This document shows positions 17,424 to 25,865 of a DNA stretch of 56,747 bases, in pieces. Each line of letters starts with the position of its first letter. The stretch's first letter is position 1. The translations under genes were made by a program, and so were the position numbers. The DNA comes from an uncultured Oscillospiraceae bacterium (GTDB lineage Bacteria; Bacillota; Clostridia; Oscillospirales; Acutalibacteraceae): positions 1-56,747 of the forward strand of contig CAJKBW010000004.1 of the NCBI GenBank assembly GCA_905198295.1. The letters run 5' to 3'. Below the pieces are notes generated by a model that did not search any database, was not told where the DNA came from, and saw only the letters and a list, made by a program, of their open reading frames with translations.

Positions 17424-17581
17424 GATGGAAAACAAAATATTTCAATCCATTTGTTTTTATCCCGCATTTCGGCAGCTTCCCGCATTCACCCCTGAACCGA
17501 AAACGCTTTGGTCTTTCCTTTAGGGCGAAATACGGCAATCCATCGACGTGAAAAAAAGCGAAAAAATCCTCCTCGGCAAAT

Positions 17582-17609
17582 AAAAAACACAGGCGGGAGC
17601 CTGTGTTTT
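17582..17609 (-). terminator. Terminator of the DEAD-box helicase gene
   Basis: On the minus strand a stem AAACACAGGC with GCCTGTGTTT (17608-17599 with 17594-17585), loop of four, is followed by an uninterrupted T-run. It lies seven bases after the helicase stop. Confidence 0.93.
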
Positions 17610-17615
17610 CCGCTT

Positions 17616-18824
17616 TTATTCATCCTGCTGTGCGCGTTCCAGCTGATCCAGTACATCGCTCAGCTTTGTCCCATCCTCCAGTTCCAGGTGTCCCTGCGCA
17701 TCAAAGGCCACATCGCGGATATCGGAACGCGTATATTTTTTGATATCGCGCAGGCGGAACCGGTCATCCGGCGTCATGAAGGTGAATGCCGCTCCGCACC
17801 GCTTAGCGCGGCCGGTACGGCCGATACGGTGCAGATAATATTCATTTTCATCCGGTATGTCGTAATTGAACACCGCCTCCACATCGTCGACATCAATACC
17901 GCGCGCGGCTACGTCAGTGGCTACCAGAATCTCAAACTTTCCTTCCCGGAAACCATTCATCACCTGATTGCGCTGTCCCTGCGGGATATCGCCATGCAGG
18001 CAGTCCACCGAGCGTCCCTGCTTGCGCAGGCGGTCATGCACGCGGCGGACCGTATTTTTCATGTTGCAGAAAACCATCACGCGTTTGAAGCCCATATCGT
18101 CGATGATTCTGCCCATATCCTCCAGACGCCGCTCGCCCGATGACAGCAGGCTGAACTGCGCGATCATCGGCCGGTTATCGCCTTCGGCCGCGACGGTGAT
18201 TTCCACCGCGTCATGCTGATATTCCCACGCCACGTCCATCACTTCACGGGAAATCGTTGCACTGAACATCACCACCTGCGTGTCGGCCGGCGTGCTGTTG
18301 AGAATTTTCCTAACATCACGGATAAAGCCCATTTTCAGCATTTCGTCCGCTTCGTCGAGCACAGCGGTATAGACATTTCCCAGCCACACCGTGCCGCGTC
18401 CCATATGATCGAGCAGGCGCCCCGGCGTCGCCACCACAATGTGCGGCTGCTTTTTCAGCACCGCCAGCTGTCTGGCAATCGGCTGTCCGCCATAAACCGA
18501 AGCGATGCGCACATCCGGCCGGTACGCCGCAAGCTGACGCAGCTCTTCTGCGATCTGTATGCAAAGTTCCCGCGTGGGACAGACGACCACCGCCTGAATA
18601 TCCTTGGAGTCGGGAGATAAGCATTCGATCAGCGGAATGCCGAAAGCACAGGTTTTTCCCGTGCCGGTCGGTGCCTTGGCAATGACATCGTTGCCGTCCA
18701 TCATTGCCGGGATCGTCTGCGCCTGCACCGGCGTGGGATTTGAAAATCCCATCCGTTTGACCGCCTTCAGAATTTCCGGACTTAATGCCAACTCTTCAAA
18801 CGTGGTTATCTTTTCTTCCGTCAT
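17616..18824 (-). CDS. DEAD-box ATP-dependent RNA helicase
   Basis: Two-domain RNA helicase core of 402 residues. Q motif FEELALSPEILKAVKRMGFSNPTPVQ-type segment (9-35), Walker A APTGTGKT 51-58, PTREL near 83, TPGR near 133, DEAD 157-160, SAT 188-190, then ARGIDV and HRIGRTGR in the second RecA domain. It stops about 50 residues after the last helicase motif, so it lacks the long basic or RNA-recognition tail of CshA, DeaD or DbpA. Likely roles are ribosome assembly or mRNA turnover. The gene is monocistronic, with its own promoter, a folded leader of about 110 bases and a terminator. That pattern suits cold- or dosage-regulated helicases. The ribosome-binding site GAGAGGAA is about ten bases before the ATG. 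Confidence 0.92.
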   Translation of the reverse strand: MTEEKITTFEELALSPEILKAVKRMGFSNPTPVQAQTIPAMMDGNDVIAKAPTGTGKTCAFGIPLIECLSPDSKDIQAVVVCPTRELCIQIAEELRQLAAYRPDVRIASVYGGQPIARQLAVLKKQPHIVVATPGRLLDHMGRGTVWLGNVYTAVLDEADEMLKMGFIRDVRKILNSTPADTQVVMFSATISREVMDVAWEYQHDAVEITVAAEGDNRPMIAQFSLLSSGERRLEDMGRIIDDMGFKRVMVFCNMKNTVRRVHDRLRKQGRSVDCLHGDIPQGQRNQVMNGFREGKFEILVATDVAARGIDVDDVEAVFNYDIPDENEYYLHRIGRTGRAKRCGAAFTFMTPDDRFRLRDIKKYTRSDIRDVAFDAQGHLELEDGTKLSDVLDQLERAQQDE

Positions 18825-18850
18825 AAACCAGCAATTCCTCTCTTTGCCTT

Positions 18851-18920
18851 AAGATAAGCAGACGCGGTCCTGAACCGCCTCCTCTGAAACAGGACGTCTG
18901 CGTCCGCGGCCGCTTATCTT
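18851..18920 (-). ncRNA. Structured 5' leader of the DEAD-box helicase mRNA (candidate cis-regulatory RNA)
   Basis: The transcript between the promoter and the helicase start can fold into stacked helices. P1 pairs AAGATAAG with CTTATCTT (18851-18858 with 18913-18920). P2 pairs CAGACG with CGTCTG (18859-18864 with 18895-18900). P3 pairs TCCTG with CAGGA (18868-18872 with 18890-18894). An alternative hairpin, GCGGT-CCTGA-ACCGC (18864-18878), would break P3 and one base pair of P2, so two mutually exclusive folds exist. No T-run follows, so it is not a plain terminator. I do not recognise a known riboswitch class. Autoregulation by the helicase is inference. Confidence 0.6.
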
Positions 18921-18941
18921 ACACAATTCATACCGCCTTCT

Positions 18942-18970
18942 ATTGTAGCACAGCGGCACTGTATGGACAA
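18942..18970 (-). promoter_or_regulatory. Promoter of the DEAD-box helicase gene
   Basis: On the minus strand, -35 TTGTCC (18970-18965), 17-base spacer, extended -10 TGCTACAAT with hexamer at 18947-18942. The expected start near 18935 leaves a 110-base leader that contains the folded element. Confidence 0.75.
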
Positions 18971-18977
18971 GTCTCCC

Positions 18978-19808
18978 TCAGCCGGCCGCGGTGATTTTTC
19001 GTTCCAAATAGGCGATCGCATCCGCAACCACCCCTTCATCGCAGTCACAGGCCATATATTCCGCATACGCATGGATATCCGCCGGCGCATTGCCGGACAG
19101 AATCGGGATGCCGGCTGCCTTGAGCATCTCCACATCGTTATAATAATCGCCGACCGCCGCGGTATGCTCGAGCGGAATCCCCTGCAGCTGCGCCAGGGTA
19201 CGCACCCCGCTGCCTTTGGTGACTCCTGCGGGAAGGATTTCAAAATAACAATCCTCCGTGAACATCCCGTACATACCGGTGAGCTCCGCTTCGGCAAAAA
19301 AATCCGGAAAAACCGTCAGCTGCTCCGCCGGTGCACCAAACAGGATTTTATTGACCCGCGCCGGCAGATCATCCACGCGGCCGGGATGATCCTGCAGCCC
19401 TTCAATGCGCAGAAGCCGGCGGGTAATACCGCTTTCCCGCACCGAGGTTATCGAAGAGCCGCAGAACAGCTGTATCCCGATCTCCGGCAGCCGGCTGAAC
19501 ACCTTTTGCACCAGCTGCGGATAATTATCCGGCAGGCACTCGTCATGAATCACCTGCTTTTTTTGGCTGTCGTATAACGCTGCACCGTTGAGCGTAACCG
19601 CCGCTCCATTGGGGTGCACCTGGTCGATGATACGCTGCGCCGAACGGTCACAGCGCCCTGTGGCAATCGAAAAGACGCCGCCCTGCGCCATGAAGCGCGC
19701 GATCGCCTCCCGATTGCGCGGCGGGATCTGCTTATGCCGATCCACCAGCGTTCCGTCGATATCCGAAACCAACAGGTATCCCTTGAAAATATCCTGCATG
19801 AACTCCAT
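18978..19808 (-). CDS. HAD-superfamily Cof-type phosphatase
   Basis: Cytoplasmic hydrolase of the Cof/YbiV (IIB cap) group, which dephosphorylate sugar phosphates, PLP, FMN or similar small molecules. Motif I SDIDGTLVD with nucleophile D16 and D18; motif II SIATGR near residue 47; motif III Lys in PAGVTKGSGV near 205; motif IV GDYYNDVEML near 230. Length 276 is typical. Start ATG just after AAGGGG; a second ATG three codons later is also possible. Nine bases after the rluD-like gene and last in the long minus-strand array; I see no terminator between it and the helicase promoter. Exact substrate cannot be read from sequence. Confidence 0.9.
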   Translation of the reverse strand: MEFMQDIFKGYLLVSDIDGTLVDRHKQIPPRNREAIARFMAQGGVFSIATGRCDRSAQRIIDQVHPNGAAVTLNGAALYDSQKKQVIHDECLPDNYPQLVQKVFSRLPEIGIQLFCGSSITSVRESGITRRLLRIEGLQDHPGRVDDLPARVNKILFGAPAEQLTVFPDFFAEAELTGMYGMFTEDCYFEILPAGVTKGSGVRTLAQLQGIPLEHTAAVGDYYNDVEMLKAAGIPILSGNAPADIHAYAEYMACDCDEGVVADAIAYLERKITAAG

Positions 19809-19817
19809 TACCCCTTG

Positions 19818-20735
19818 TCAAGCGTTCCGGCCGATCTTCTCCAAAAAGGCCGTAAAATAAGCGGGAAGCGGACTTTCAAATTCCAGCCGGCGTCCGTCCC
19901 GCGGATGCACAAAACCGATATGCTTCGCGTGCAGGCACTGTCCGTGCAGCTCAGCCGGCTGACGCGTACCGCCGTATACGGCGTCTCCCGCTACCGGATG
20001 GCCGAGATAGGCCATATGCACGCGGATCTGATGGGTGCGGCCGGTTTCCAGCCGGAGCCGCAGATGCGCGTAGCCCGGATATTCCGCCAGCACAGTGTAG
20101 TGCGTCACCGCCGGTTTGCTGTTCTTTGCCGTTACCGCCATCTTCTTGCGGTCGGTTGGATGCCGTCCGATCGGCGCATCGACCGTACCGGCGGCATCAC
20201 GAAGATGCCCCACTACCACGGCCTCGTATTCACGTGTAAAGCTATGCACCTTGATTTGCTCAGCGAGCCCCTGATGGGCAAAATCGTTTTTGGCCACAAT
20301 CAGCAGGCCGCTGGTATCTTTATCGATACGATGTACGATTCCCGGACGCAGCACGCCGCCGATTCCGGACAACGAATCCCCGCAGTGTGCCAGCAGCGCG
20401 TTGACCAGCGTGCCGGTATAATTGCCGGCCGCCGGATGGACCACCATGCCCTTAGGCTTATTCACCACCAGCAGATCGCCGTCCTCGTAGACAATATCCA
20501 GCGCAATCGCCTCCGGCTGTGCGGTATAGGGTACAGGCTGCGGTATCTCCACGCGCACCGCTTCCCCGCCGTGCAGCCGGTAGTTTTTCGGCCGCACCCG
20601 GCCATCCACCGCAACCGCGCCCTGCTCGATCCAGCCCTGTACCGCCGAGCGGCTTTGCTGCAGCCAGCTGCTCAAAAAGCTGTCAAGCCGGTTGTCCGCC
20701 ATCTCCGGCGGAACCATCGTCTCTTCGGTCCTCAT
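19818..20735 (-). CDS. rluD: RluA/RluD-family pseudouridine synthase
   Basis: Converts uridines of large-subunit rRNA (RluD) or of other RNAs in this family to pseudouridine. N-terminal S4 RNA-binding domain (about 14-65: RLDSFLSSWL, then GAVAVDGRVRPKNYRLHGGE), catalytic motif HRIDKDTSG at 135-143 with D138, and a C-terminal R[TS]HQIRVH element (GRTHQIRVHMAYLGHPVAGD). Length 305 fits RluD. The chosen ATG (20735) lies inside the end of lspA, giving a 53-base overlap; the ATG six codons later is an alternative with a similar weak ribosome-binding site. The lspA-rluD pairing is common in Firmicutes. Which rRNA site it modifies is not determined. Confidence 0.92.
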   Translation of the reverse strand: MRTEETMVPPEMADNRLDSFLSSWLQQSRSAVQGWIEQGAVAVDGRVRPKNYRLHGGEAVRVEIPQPVPYTAQPEAIALDIVYEDGDLLVVNKPKGMVVHPAAGNYTGTLVNALLAHCGDSLSGIGGVLRPGIVHRIDKDTSGLLIVAKNDFAHQGLAEQIKVHSFTREYEAVVVGHLRDAAGTVDAPIGRHPTDRKKMAVTAKNSKPAVTHYTVLAEYPGYAHLRLRLETGRTHQIRVHMAYLGHPVAGDAVYGGTRQPAELHGQCLHAKHIGFVHPRDGRRLEFESPLPAYFTAFLEKIGRNA

Positions 20736-21270
20736 CCTGCGTCACATCCTCCTGCTCCCGGGAAATATCGCTGTCCTCCGCCGGCAAGGCCTCCTCTTTT
20801 GCCGGCGGAACCGTATCCTCCTTATAGACAAACAGGAACGCCACCAGCAGCAGGGCCGCACCGATGACCACGCAGCAATCCGCAAAATTGAAAATCGGGA
20901 AGTTGATGAATTTGGCATAGAGAAAATCCACGACATAACCATACGCCAGACGGTCGATCATATTGCCGATGCCGCCGGCCAGAATCAGCACGCCGGCCGC
21001 GTTGGCCAGCTTATATTTCCGGAATTTGCCCGACATCAGAATCACAAGGATAACCAACATGACGATAAACGTAAAGGTGATGAAAATCCAGCGCTGATTC
21101 GGAAGAATGCCAAAAGCCGCGCCGGGATTGCGGTGATACAGCAGTTCAAACACGCCGTCGATCACCGGAATGGACTGACCGAGCTGCATATTGGAGGTTA
21201 CCAGATATTTTGTCAGCTGATCGATCCCTACCAGAACGGCGGTTGCCAGCAGCAGGATAAACTGAAGCAC
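20683..21270 (-). CDS. lspA: Lipoprotein signal peptidase (signal peptidase II)
   Basis: Membrane aspartyl protease that removes signal peptides from prolipoproteins. I start it at GTG 21270, where AAAGGATGG precedes at good spacing; the frame is open to 21486 but lacks any start signal and runs through a hairpin. From that start: four membrane helices (about 1-22, 61-79, 88-103, 128-150), GNMIDRLAYGYVVDF with catalytic D115, and FNFADCC with catalytic D131. Residues 151-195 form a hydrophilic acidic tail that ordinary 150-165-residue LspA proteins lack; it is encoded largely in the overlap with rluD. The leader holds a nine-base-pair hairpin at 21288-21310. Confidence 0.93.
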   Translation of the reverse strand: MLQFILLLATAVLVGIDQLTKYLVTSNMQLGQSIPVIDGVFELLYHRNPGAAFGILPNQRWIFITFTFIVMLVILVILMSGKFRKYKLANAAGVLILAGGIGNMIDRLAYGYVVDFLYAKFINFPIFNFADCCVVIGAALLLVAFLFVYKEDTVPPAKEEALPAEDSDISREQEDVTQDEDRRDDGSAGDGGQPA

Positions 21271-21332
21271 CTGTGACCATCCTTTCAGGGGAAACGGATG
21301 CCGATTCCCCTTTCGTAATCCGACAGAACACG

Positions 21333-21369
21333 CAAAAGCGGCGGCCGGACATCCGGTGCGCCGCTTTTG
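21333..21369 (-). terminator. Hairpin after ileS (possible terminator)
   Basis: Stem CAAAAGCGGCG with CGCCGCTTTTG (21333-21343 with 21359-21369) plus an inner CCGGA/TCCGG helix, 12 bases after the ileS stop. On the minus strand the T-run lies inside the right arm rather than after it, so it may only partly stop readthrough into lspA. Confidence 0.5.
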
Positions 21370-21380
21370 GCTTATTGTTT

Positions 21381-24185
21381 TTAAGCGTTGCCGAGCGTTT
21401 CCATTACACCAGCGCAGCGGCTGCACAGTGCCGAATGCTGCGCATCCTTGCCCACCGTATCGCTGAACGACCAGCAGCGGGTGCACTTTTCGCCTTTCGC
21501 ATGCGCCACCGTTACCGACAGGCCTTCCACATCACCGCGGCAGGCGCTGCCGTCTCCCTCACGAACCGTTACCTTCGACACAATAAACAGCGAAGGCAGC
21601 AGCGCCTCCGTCTGCTGCAGGAAGGACAGCAGATCACCGGTGCCGTACAATTCCACCTCGGCCTCAAGCGAGCTGCCGATAACCTTGGCCGTACGCGCCG
21701 CCTCCAGCGCCTTCTGCACATCGTCACGGATGGCGTGCAGCTGTTTCCAGCGTTCCATAAACGCCGCATCGCCGCCTGCCGTCTCAGCCGGCATCTCGTT
21801 GAACATCACCGAACCGGTGTCGTCATCGCACGCATGCGGCATGAACGACCAGATTTCTTCCGCAGTAAATGCGAGGATCGGCGCCAGCATGCGGGTCAGC
21901 GCATTGAGAATGCGGTACATGGCCGTCTGCGCGGCGCGGCGGGTCACACTGCCCGCCGGTTCACAATACAGCCGGTCCTTGAGCACGTCGAGGTAGAAGT
22001 TGGACAGATCCACCACGCAGAAGTTATGCATCTTATGGAAAGCATCGTGGAATTCAAACGACCGGTAAGCCGCATGCACCTGCCCGACCAGCTCGTTCAG
22101 GCGCATCAGTGCCCAGCGATCGATCTCCGCAAGGTCTTCCTCCGCCACGCAGTCCGTGTCCGGCGCAAAGTCATTCAGGTTTCCGAGGATGAACCGCGCG
22201 GTGTTCCGGATCTTCCGGTAGGCTTCGGACAACTGCTTGAGGATATCCTTTGACAGGCGCGCATCCACCTTGAAGTCGAGGGACGCCACCCACAGCCGCA
22301 GAATATCTGCACCGTAATCCTTGATGATTTCCTCCGGCGCAATGGTATTGCCGAGTGATTTATGCATCGCCTTGCCCTCGCCGTCGACCGTCCAGCCGTG
22401 GGTGAGGACATGGGTATACGGCGCTTCTCCCCGCCAGGCCACTGCCGTAAGCAGGGAGGACTGGAACCAGCCGCGGTGCTGGTCGCCGCCCTCGAGATAC
22501 AGGTCCGCCGGCCATTTCAGGTAGTCGCGCTCCGCCAGAACGGCGGCGTGCGAGGAACCGGAATCGAACCAGACGTCCATAATGTCGTTTTCCTTGCGGA
22601 AGTGCTTGCCGCCGCAATGCGGGCAGACCGCATCATCCGGCAGAATTTCCTCCGCCTCATGCGCCCACCAGCCGTCGGAGCCTTCCCGGCGGAACAGCGC
22701 CGCCACCGCCTCAATAAAGCGGCGGTCGATGATCGGCTTGCCGCAGTCCTCGCAGTAGAAGATCGGAATCGGCACGCCCCACAGACGCTGCCGGGAGATG
22801 CACCAGTCGCTGCGCTCACGGACCATCGAGATGATCCGGTCCTCGCCCCACGACGGCATCCACTCCACCTTTTTGATGGCTTCCACAGCCTGATCCTTAA
22901 AGCTGTCCACCGAACAAAACCACTGCTCGGTCGCGCGGAACAGCACCGGGTGCTTGCACCGCCAGCAGTGCGGATACTGGTGGATGATCTTTTTCATCGC
23001 AAACAGGCAGCCGATCTGCTCCATATGCTTGGCGATGGCTTTTCCGGCTTCATCGGTGGTCAGCCCCGCAAATTCGCCCGCTTCAGCGGTCATCCGGCCG
23101 TGATCGTCCACCGGAACCACAACCGGGATATGCGGATAGTTTTTGCAGACCTCGAAGTCCTCCACACCGTGTCCGGGCGCGGTATGCACACAGCCGGTAC
23201 CGCTCTCCAAGGTCACATGATCGCCCACGATGATATAAGAAGGCCGGTCGATAAACGGATGCTGCGCCACCATGTTTTCGAGCTCACTGCCCTTGAAGGA
23301 GGCCAGTATCGCATAATCGCTTTTGCCGCCGGCGGCCAGAGCCTCTTCAAAAAGGCCTTCCGCCATGATGTAGTTTTCTTCCCCGCAGCGGATTACATGA
23401 TAGGTGAAATCCGGGCCGAGACAGATTGCCACGTTGCCGGGCAGCGTCCAGGTGGTGGTAGTCCAGATGACAAAATACGTATTCGCCGGATCAATCCCTT
23501 TGGCTTTCAGCAGCCCTTTGTCGTCCTTCACCTGAAATTTGACATACACCGAATAGCAGGGATCTTCCGCATATTCGATCTCCGCCTCCGCCAGCGCGGT
23601 ACGGCACTCGGGACACCAGTAAACCGGCTTGAGTCCCTTGTAAATGTAGCCCTTGAGCGCCATCTCGCCGAAGATTTCGATCTGCTTGGCTTCAAAATCC
23701 GGCTTGAGGGTCAGATACGGATTATCCCATTCACCGAGCACGCCCAGACGCTTGAACTGCTCACGCTGATTATCGACATAGGTAAGCGCGTATTCACGGC
23801 AGATCTTCCGCAGCTCCAGCGGGGAAATCGTCGCGGAATTCTCCACTCCCGCTTTTGCACGGGCCTTCAGCTCGATCGGCAGCCCGTGAGTATCCCAGCC
23901 GGGCACATACGGCGCCTTATATCCCGCCATATTGTGATAACGCACAATGAAATCCTTGAGAATTTTATTGAGCGCCGTGCCGATATGGATGTCGCCATTG
24001 GCATAGGGCGGGCCGTCGTGCAGCACATACAGCGGCTTACCCTCGTTTTTCTCCATCAGGCGGTCGTACAGACGGGTGCTCTCCCATTCCCTGAGCATCT
24101 CCGGTTCACGCTTGGGCAAGCCGGCACGCATGGGAAATTCCGTTACCGGCAGGTTCAGCGTATTGTTGTAATCCTGTTCTGACAT
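21381..24185 (-). CDS. ileS: Isoleucyl-tRNA synthetase
   Basis: Class I aminoacyl-tRNA synthetase charging tRNA-Ile. Motifs: HIGH-equivalent HIGT at 67-70 in DGPPYANGDIHIGT, editing (CP1) domain with TTTWTLPGN, KMSKS-equivalent KAMHKSLGN near residue 600, anticodon-binding domain, and a C-terminal zinc ribbon (CTRCW ... CSRC) near 905-925. Length 934 is standard for the bacterial type. The gene follows divIVA by 56 bases, so there is no room for a T-box leader of its own. ATG start; SD-like AGGAG lies a few bases upstream (24190-24196 region). Confidence 0.97.
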   Translation of the reverse strand: MSEQDYNNTLNLPVTEFPMRAGLPKREPEMLREWESTRLYDRLMEKNEGKPLYVLHDGPPYANGDIHIGTALNKILKDFIVRYHNMAGYKAPYVPGWDTHGLPIELKARAKAGVENSATISPLELRKICREYALTYVDNQREQFKRLGVLGEWDNPYLTLKPDFEAKQIEIFGEMALKGYIYKGLKPVYWCPECRTALAEAEIEYAEDPCYSVYVKFQVKDDKGLLKAKGIDPANTYFVIWTTTTWTLPGNVAICLGPDFTYHVIRCGEENYIMAEGLFEEALAAGGKSDYAILASFKGSELENMVAQHPFIDRPSYIIVGDHVTLESGTGCVHTAPGHGVEDFEVCKNYPHIPVVVPVDDHGRMTAEAGEFAGLTTDEAGKAIAKHMEQIGCLFAMKKIIHQYPHCWRCKHPVLFRATEQWFCSVDSFKDQAVEAIKKVEWMPSWGEDRIISMVRERSDWCISRQRLWGVPIPIFYCEDCGKPIIDRRFIEAVAALFRREGSDGWWAHEAEEILPDDAVCPHCGGKHFRKENDIMDVWFDSGSSHAAVLAERDYLKWPADLYLEGGDQHRGWFQSSLLTAVAWRGEAPYTHVLTHGWTVDGEGKAMHKSLGNTIAPEEIIKDYGADILRLWVASLDFKVDARLSKDILKQLSEAYRKIRNTARFILGNLNDFAPDTDCVAEEDLAEIDRWALMRLNELVGQVHAAYRSFEFHDAFHKMHNFCVVDLSNFYLDVLKDRLYCEPAGSVTRRAAQTAMYRILNALTRMLAPILAFTAEEIWSFMPHACDDDTGSVMFNEMPAETAGGDAAFMERWKQLHAIRDDVQKALEAARTAKVIGSSLEAEVELYGTGDLLSFLQQTEALLPSLFIVSKVTVREGDGSACRGDVEGLSVTVAHAKGEKCTRCWSFSDTVGKDAQHSALCSRCAGVMETLGNA

Positions 24186-24241
24186 GTGGTCCTAACTCCT
24201 TCATTGACGGCTGCGCTATGCTATGTGCCGACAGCCGGATA

Positions 24242-25066
24242 TTACTTTCTGCGGCGGAACAGTCCGCGGGGCTGGTCACCATCCGGATCATTCGCCAGAT
24301 CGTATTCATCACCGAATTTGAGGTTTTCAAAGCGCGACGCCGGACGGGCAGCGGAATCCGCGGAAACCAGCGGAACCTCCTCTTCCTCGTCGATCTGCGG
24401 GATACGCATGGCAAACGCCGAATCCTCTGCGGCCGCTGCCGTTGTCTCGGTGTTGACGATAACCGTTTCTTCCACGGCAGCCGGCGTTTCATCCGTGACC
24501 GTCACCTGAATTTCTTCTACGGCAGGCTTCTCCTCTGCCGCCGGCGCCTCCGCGGGTGCCGCAGGTTCCGGCTCCGCCTCTTCCTCCTTGATCTCCGGCA
24601 GCACGTCGATCAGCGCGAGATGCTCGCGGTAAATCGCCAGCATCCGGGATTTGAACAGCGCCACTTCCTTCTGGATACGCTCCAGTTCCTTTTCCTCGTC
24701 GACAATATTCTGCCGTGCGGTCTCCACAATTTTATCCGCCTTGATTTTGGCATCGTCCATAATCAGGCTGGCCTTATGGTTGGCCTCCCGCAGAGTCGCA
24801 TCGCCGAGCCGCTGCGCACTGAGAAGGGCCGTGCGGATGCTGTCTTCGTCGTTGCGGTATTCCACCAGCTTATCGGCAAGAACCTCCAGCTTCTTCTGCA
24901 GATCCTGCTTTTCGCGGTTCAGTGCTTCCACCGCCGCGGTTTTCTCTTTAATCAGCGCTTCCACCGTATCGGCACACTCGTCGATGAATACATCCACCTC
25001 CGAAGTCTTATAGCCGCCCATGCCCTTGGTAAAAACCACATTGCGGATATCGTTCGGCGTCAACAT
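24242..25066 (-). CDS. divIVA: DivIVA-domain cell-division protein
   Basis: Coiled-coil protein that binds curved membrane at the septum and poles. N-terminal DivIVA domain (1-60): NDIRNVVFTKGMGGYKTSEVDVFIDE, including the short lipid-binding loop. Coiled coil at about 30-150, then a long acidic Ala/Pro/Glu-rich disordered tail (about 155-240) and a basic ending RGLFRRRK. At 274 residues it is longer than the 160-residue Bacillus protein because of the tail. Start ATG with GGGGAGGA upstream. Sits in the classic sepF-ylmH-divIVA-ileS-lspA order that links septum formation and peptide elongation. Confidence 0.92.
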   Translation of the reverse strand: MLTPNDIRNVVFTKGMGGYKTSEVDVFIDECADTVEALIKEKTAAVEALNREKQDLQKKLEVLADKLVEYRNDEDSIRTALLSAQRLGDATLREANHKASLIMDDAKIKADKIVETARQNIVDEEKELERIQKEVALFKSRMLAIYREHLALIDVLPEIKEEEAEPEPAAPAEAPAAEEKPAVEEIQVTVTDETPAAVEETVIVNTETTAAAAEDSAFAMRIPQIDEEEEVPLVSADSAARPASRFENLKFGDEYDLANDPDGDQPRGLFRRRK

Positions 25067-25103
25067 GCGGTATTCCTCCCCTTCTGCGCATTCACGTGCG
25101 CGC

Positions 25104-25865
25104 TCAGATATATTTTCGTGCCTTCAAACACAAACGTCCCTTTTTTGTCGGCGGCCCCAGCGCATCCACGATATAGCGCCCCGCTCCGCGGACGGAAAGC
25201 ACATCGCCGTCCTTTACCGGAGCCGCCTGCGCCATACAGGGAACATGATTGAGCGATACCAGTCCGGCGGCAATCCGTCTGACCGCTTCCTCGCGGGATG
25301 TACCGAGCACCGCCTTTAAAACCGCATCAAGGCGCGGCGAGGCGACCGTATCCCGGATCTCCCGGAAGGCATGCGCGGCTGGCAGAACACCGGAAAAGGG
25401 CCGCTCCACCGTGACCCCTTCCCCGCCGATTTTTACGATCTGTTCGCTCAGAAAGCCGGCAACATCTTCATGCACAAAAGCCGCAGCCGTGCCTTCGCCG
25501 CACAGAATGTCCCCGATCTTTTCCCTTTTGATCCCGCATCCCAGCATGGTTCCCAAGAAATCCCGGTGGGTCAGACGGACTGTCCCGCGCCAGGAAAAGC
25601 CCAGGCTCTCCACCGGGAACAAAGCCGGATCCGGTTCTAGAAAAGAGGGGAACACACCGAGAAGGGTGCGTTCCGCCTCTTCATGACCGCCCCAGAACAG
25701 GGCGTGCACCTCCCGGTTTTTCCGCAGTGCATTTTCCGCCAACATATGCTGACGTTCATCGAGAAAGCCCACAAAGCACGGATAAGCCCGGTCACTGCAC
25801 AGGCGTGCGGCATCGCTCACGCGCGCCAGCAGCCAGCTGTCATCATTCTCAGAAATACAGCCCAT
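25104..25865 (-). CDS. ylmH: YlmH family RNA-binding protein (S4 domain)
   Basis: Protein of the YlmH family, which in Bacillus has been linked to ribosome-associated quality control; S4 domain at the C-terminus (about 175-235: RLDAVLKAVLGTSREEAVRRIAAGLVSLN-type). From ATG 25865 the product has 253 residues, the family's usual size. The frame is open further upstream, but that part is a shadow of sepF. The start lies inside the end of sepF (17-base overlap), so translation may be coupled. The central region PFVGFLDERQ and FSWRGTVRLTHRDFLGTMLGCGIKREKIGDI are family hallmarks. The next gene is divIVA, 37 bases away. Confidence 0.92.
   Translation of the reverse strand: MGCISENDDSWLLARVSDAARLCSDRAYPCFVGFLDERQHMLAENALRKNREVHALFWGGHEEAERTLLGVFPSFLEPDPALFPVESLGFSWRGTVRLTHRDFLGTMLGCGIKREKIGDILCGEGTAAAFVHEDVAGFLSEQIVKIGGEGVTVERPFSGVLPAAHAFREIRDTVASPRLDAVLKAVLGTSREEAVRRIAAGLVSLNHVPCMAQAAPVKDGDVLSVRGAGRYIVDALGPPTKKGRLCLKARKYI

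Noticed and set aside
21271..21486. Longer start for LspA at 21486
   Set aside because: The extra 72 residues overlap the ileS end and two hairpins; the GTG at 21270 has a ribosome-binding site and gives the normal N-terminus.
24186..24241. T-box leader for ileS
   Set aside because: Only 56 bases separate divIVA from ileS, too short for a T-box, and no T-box sequence is visible.
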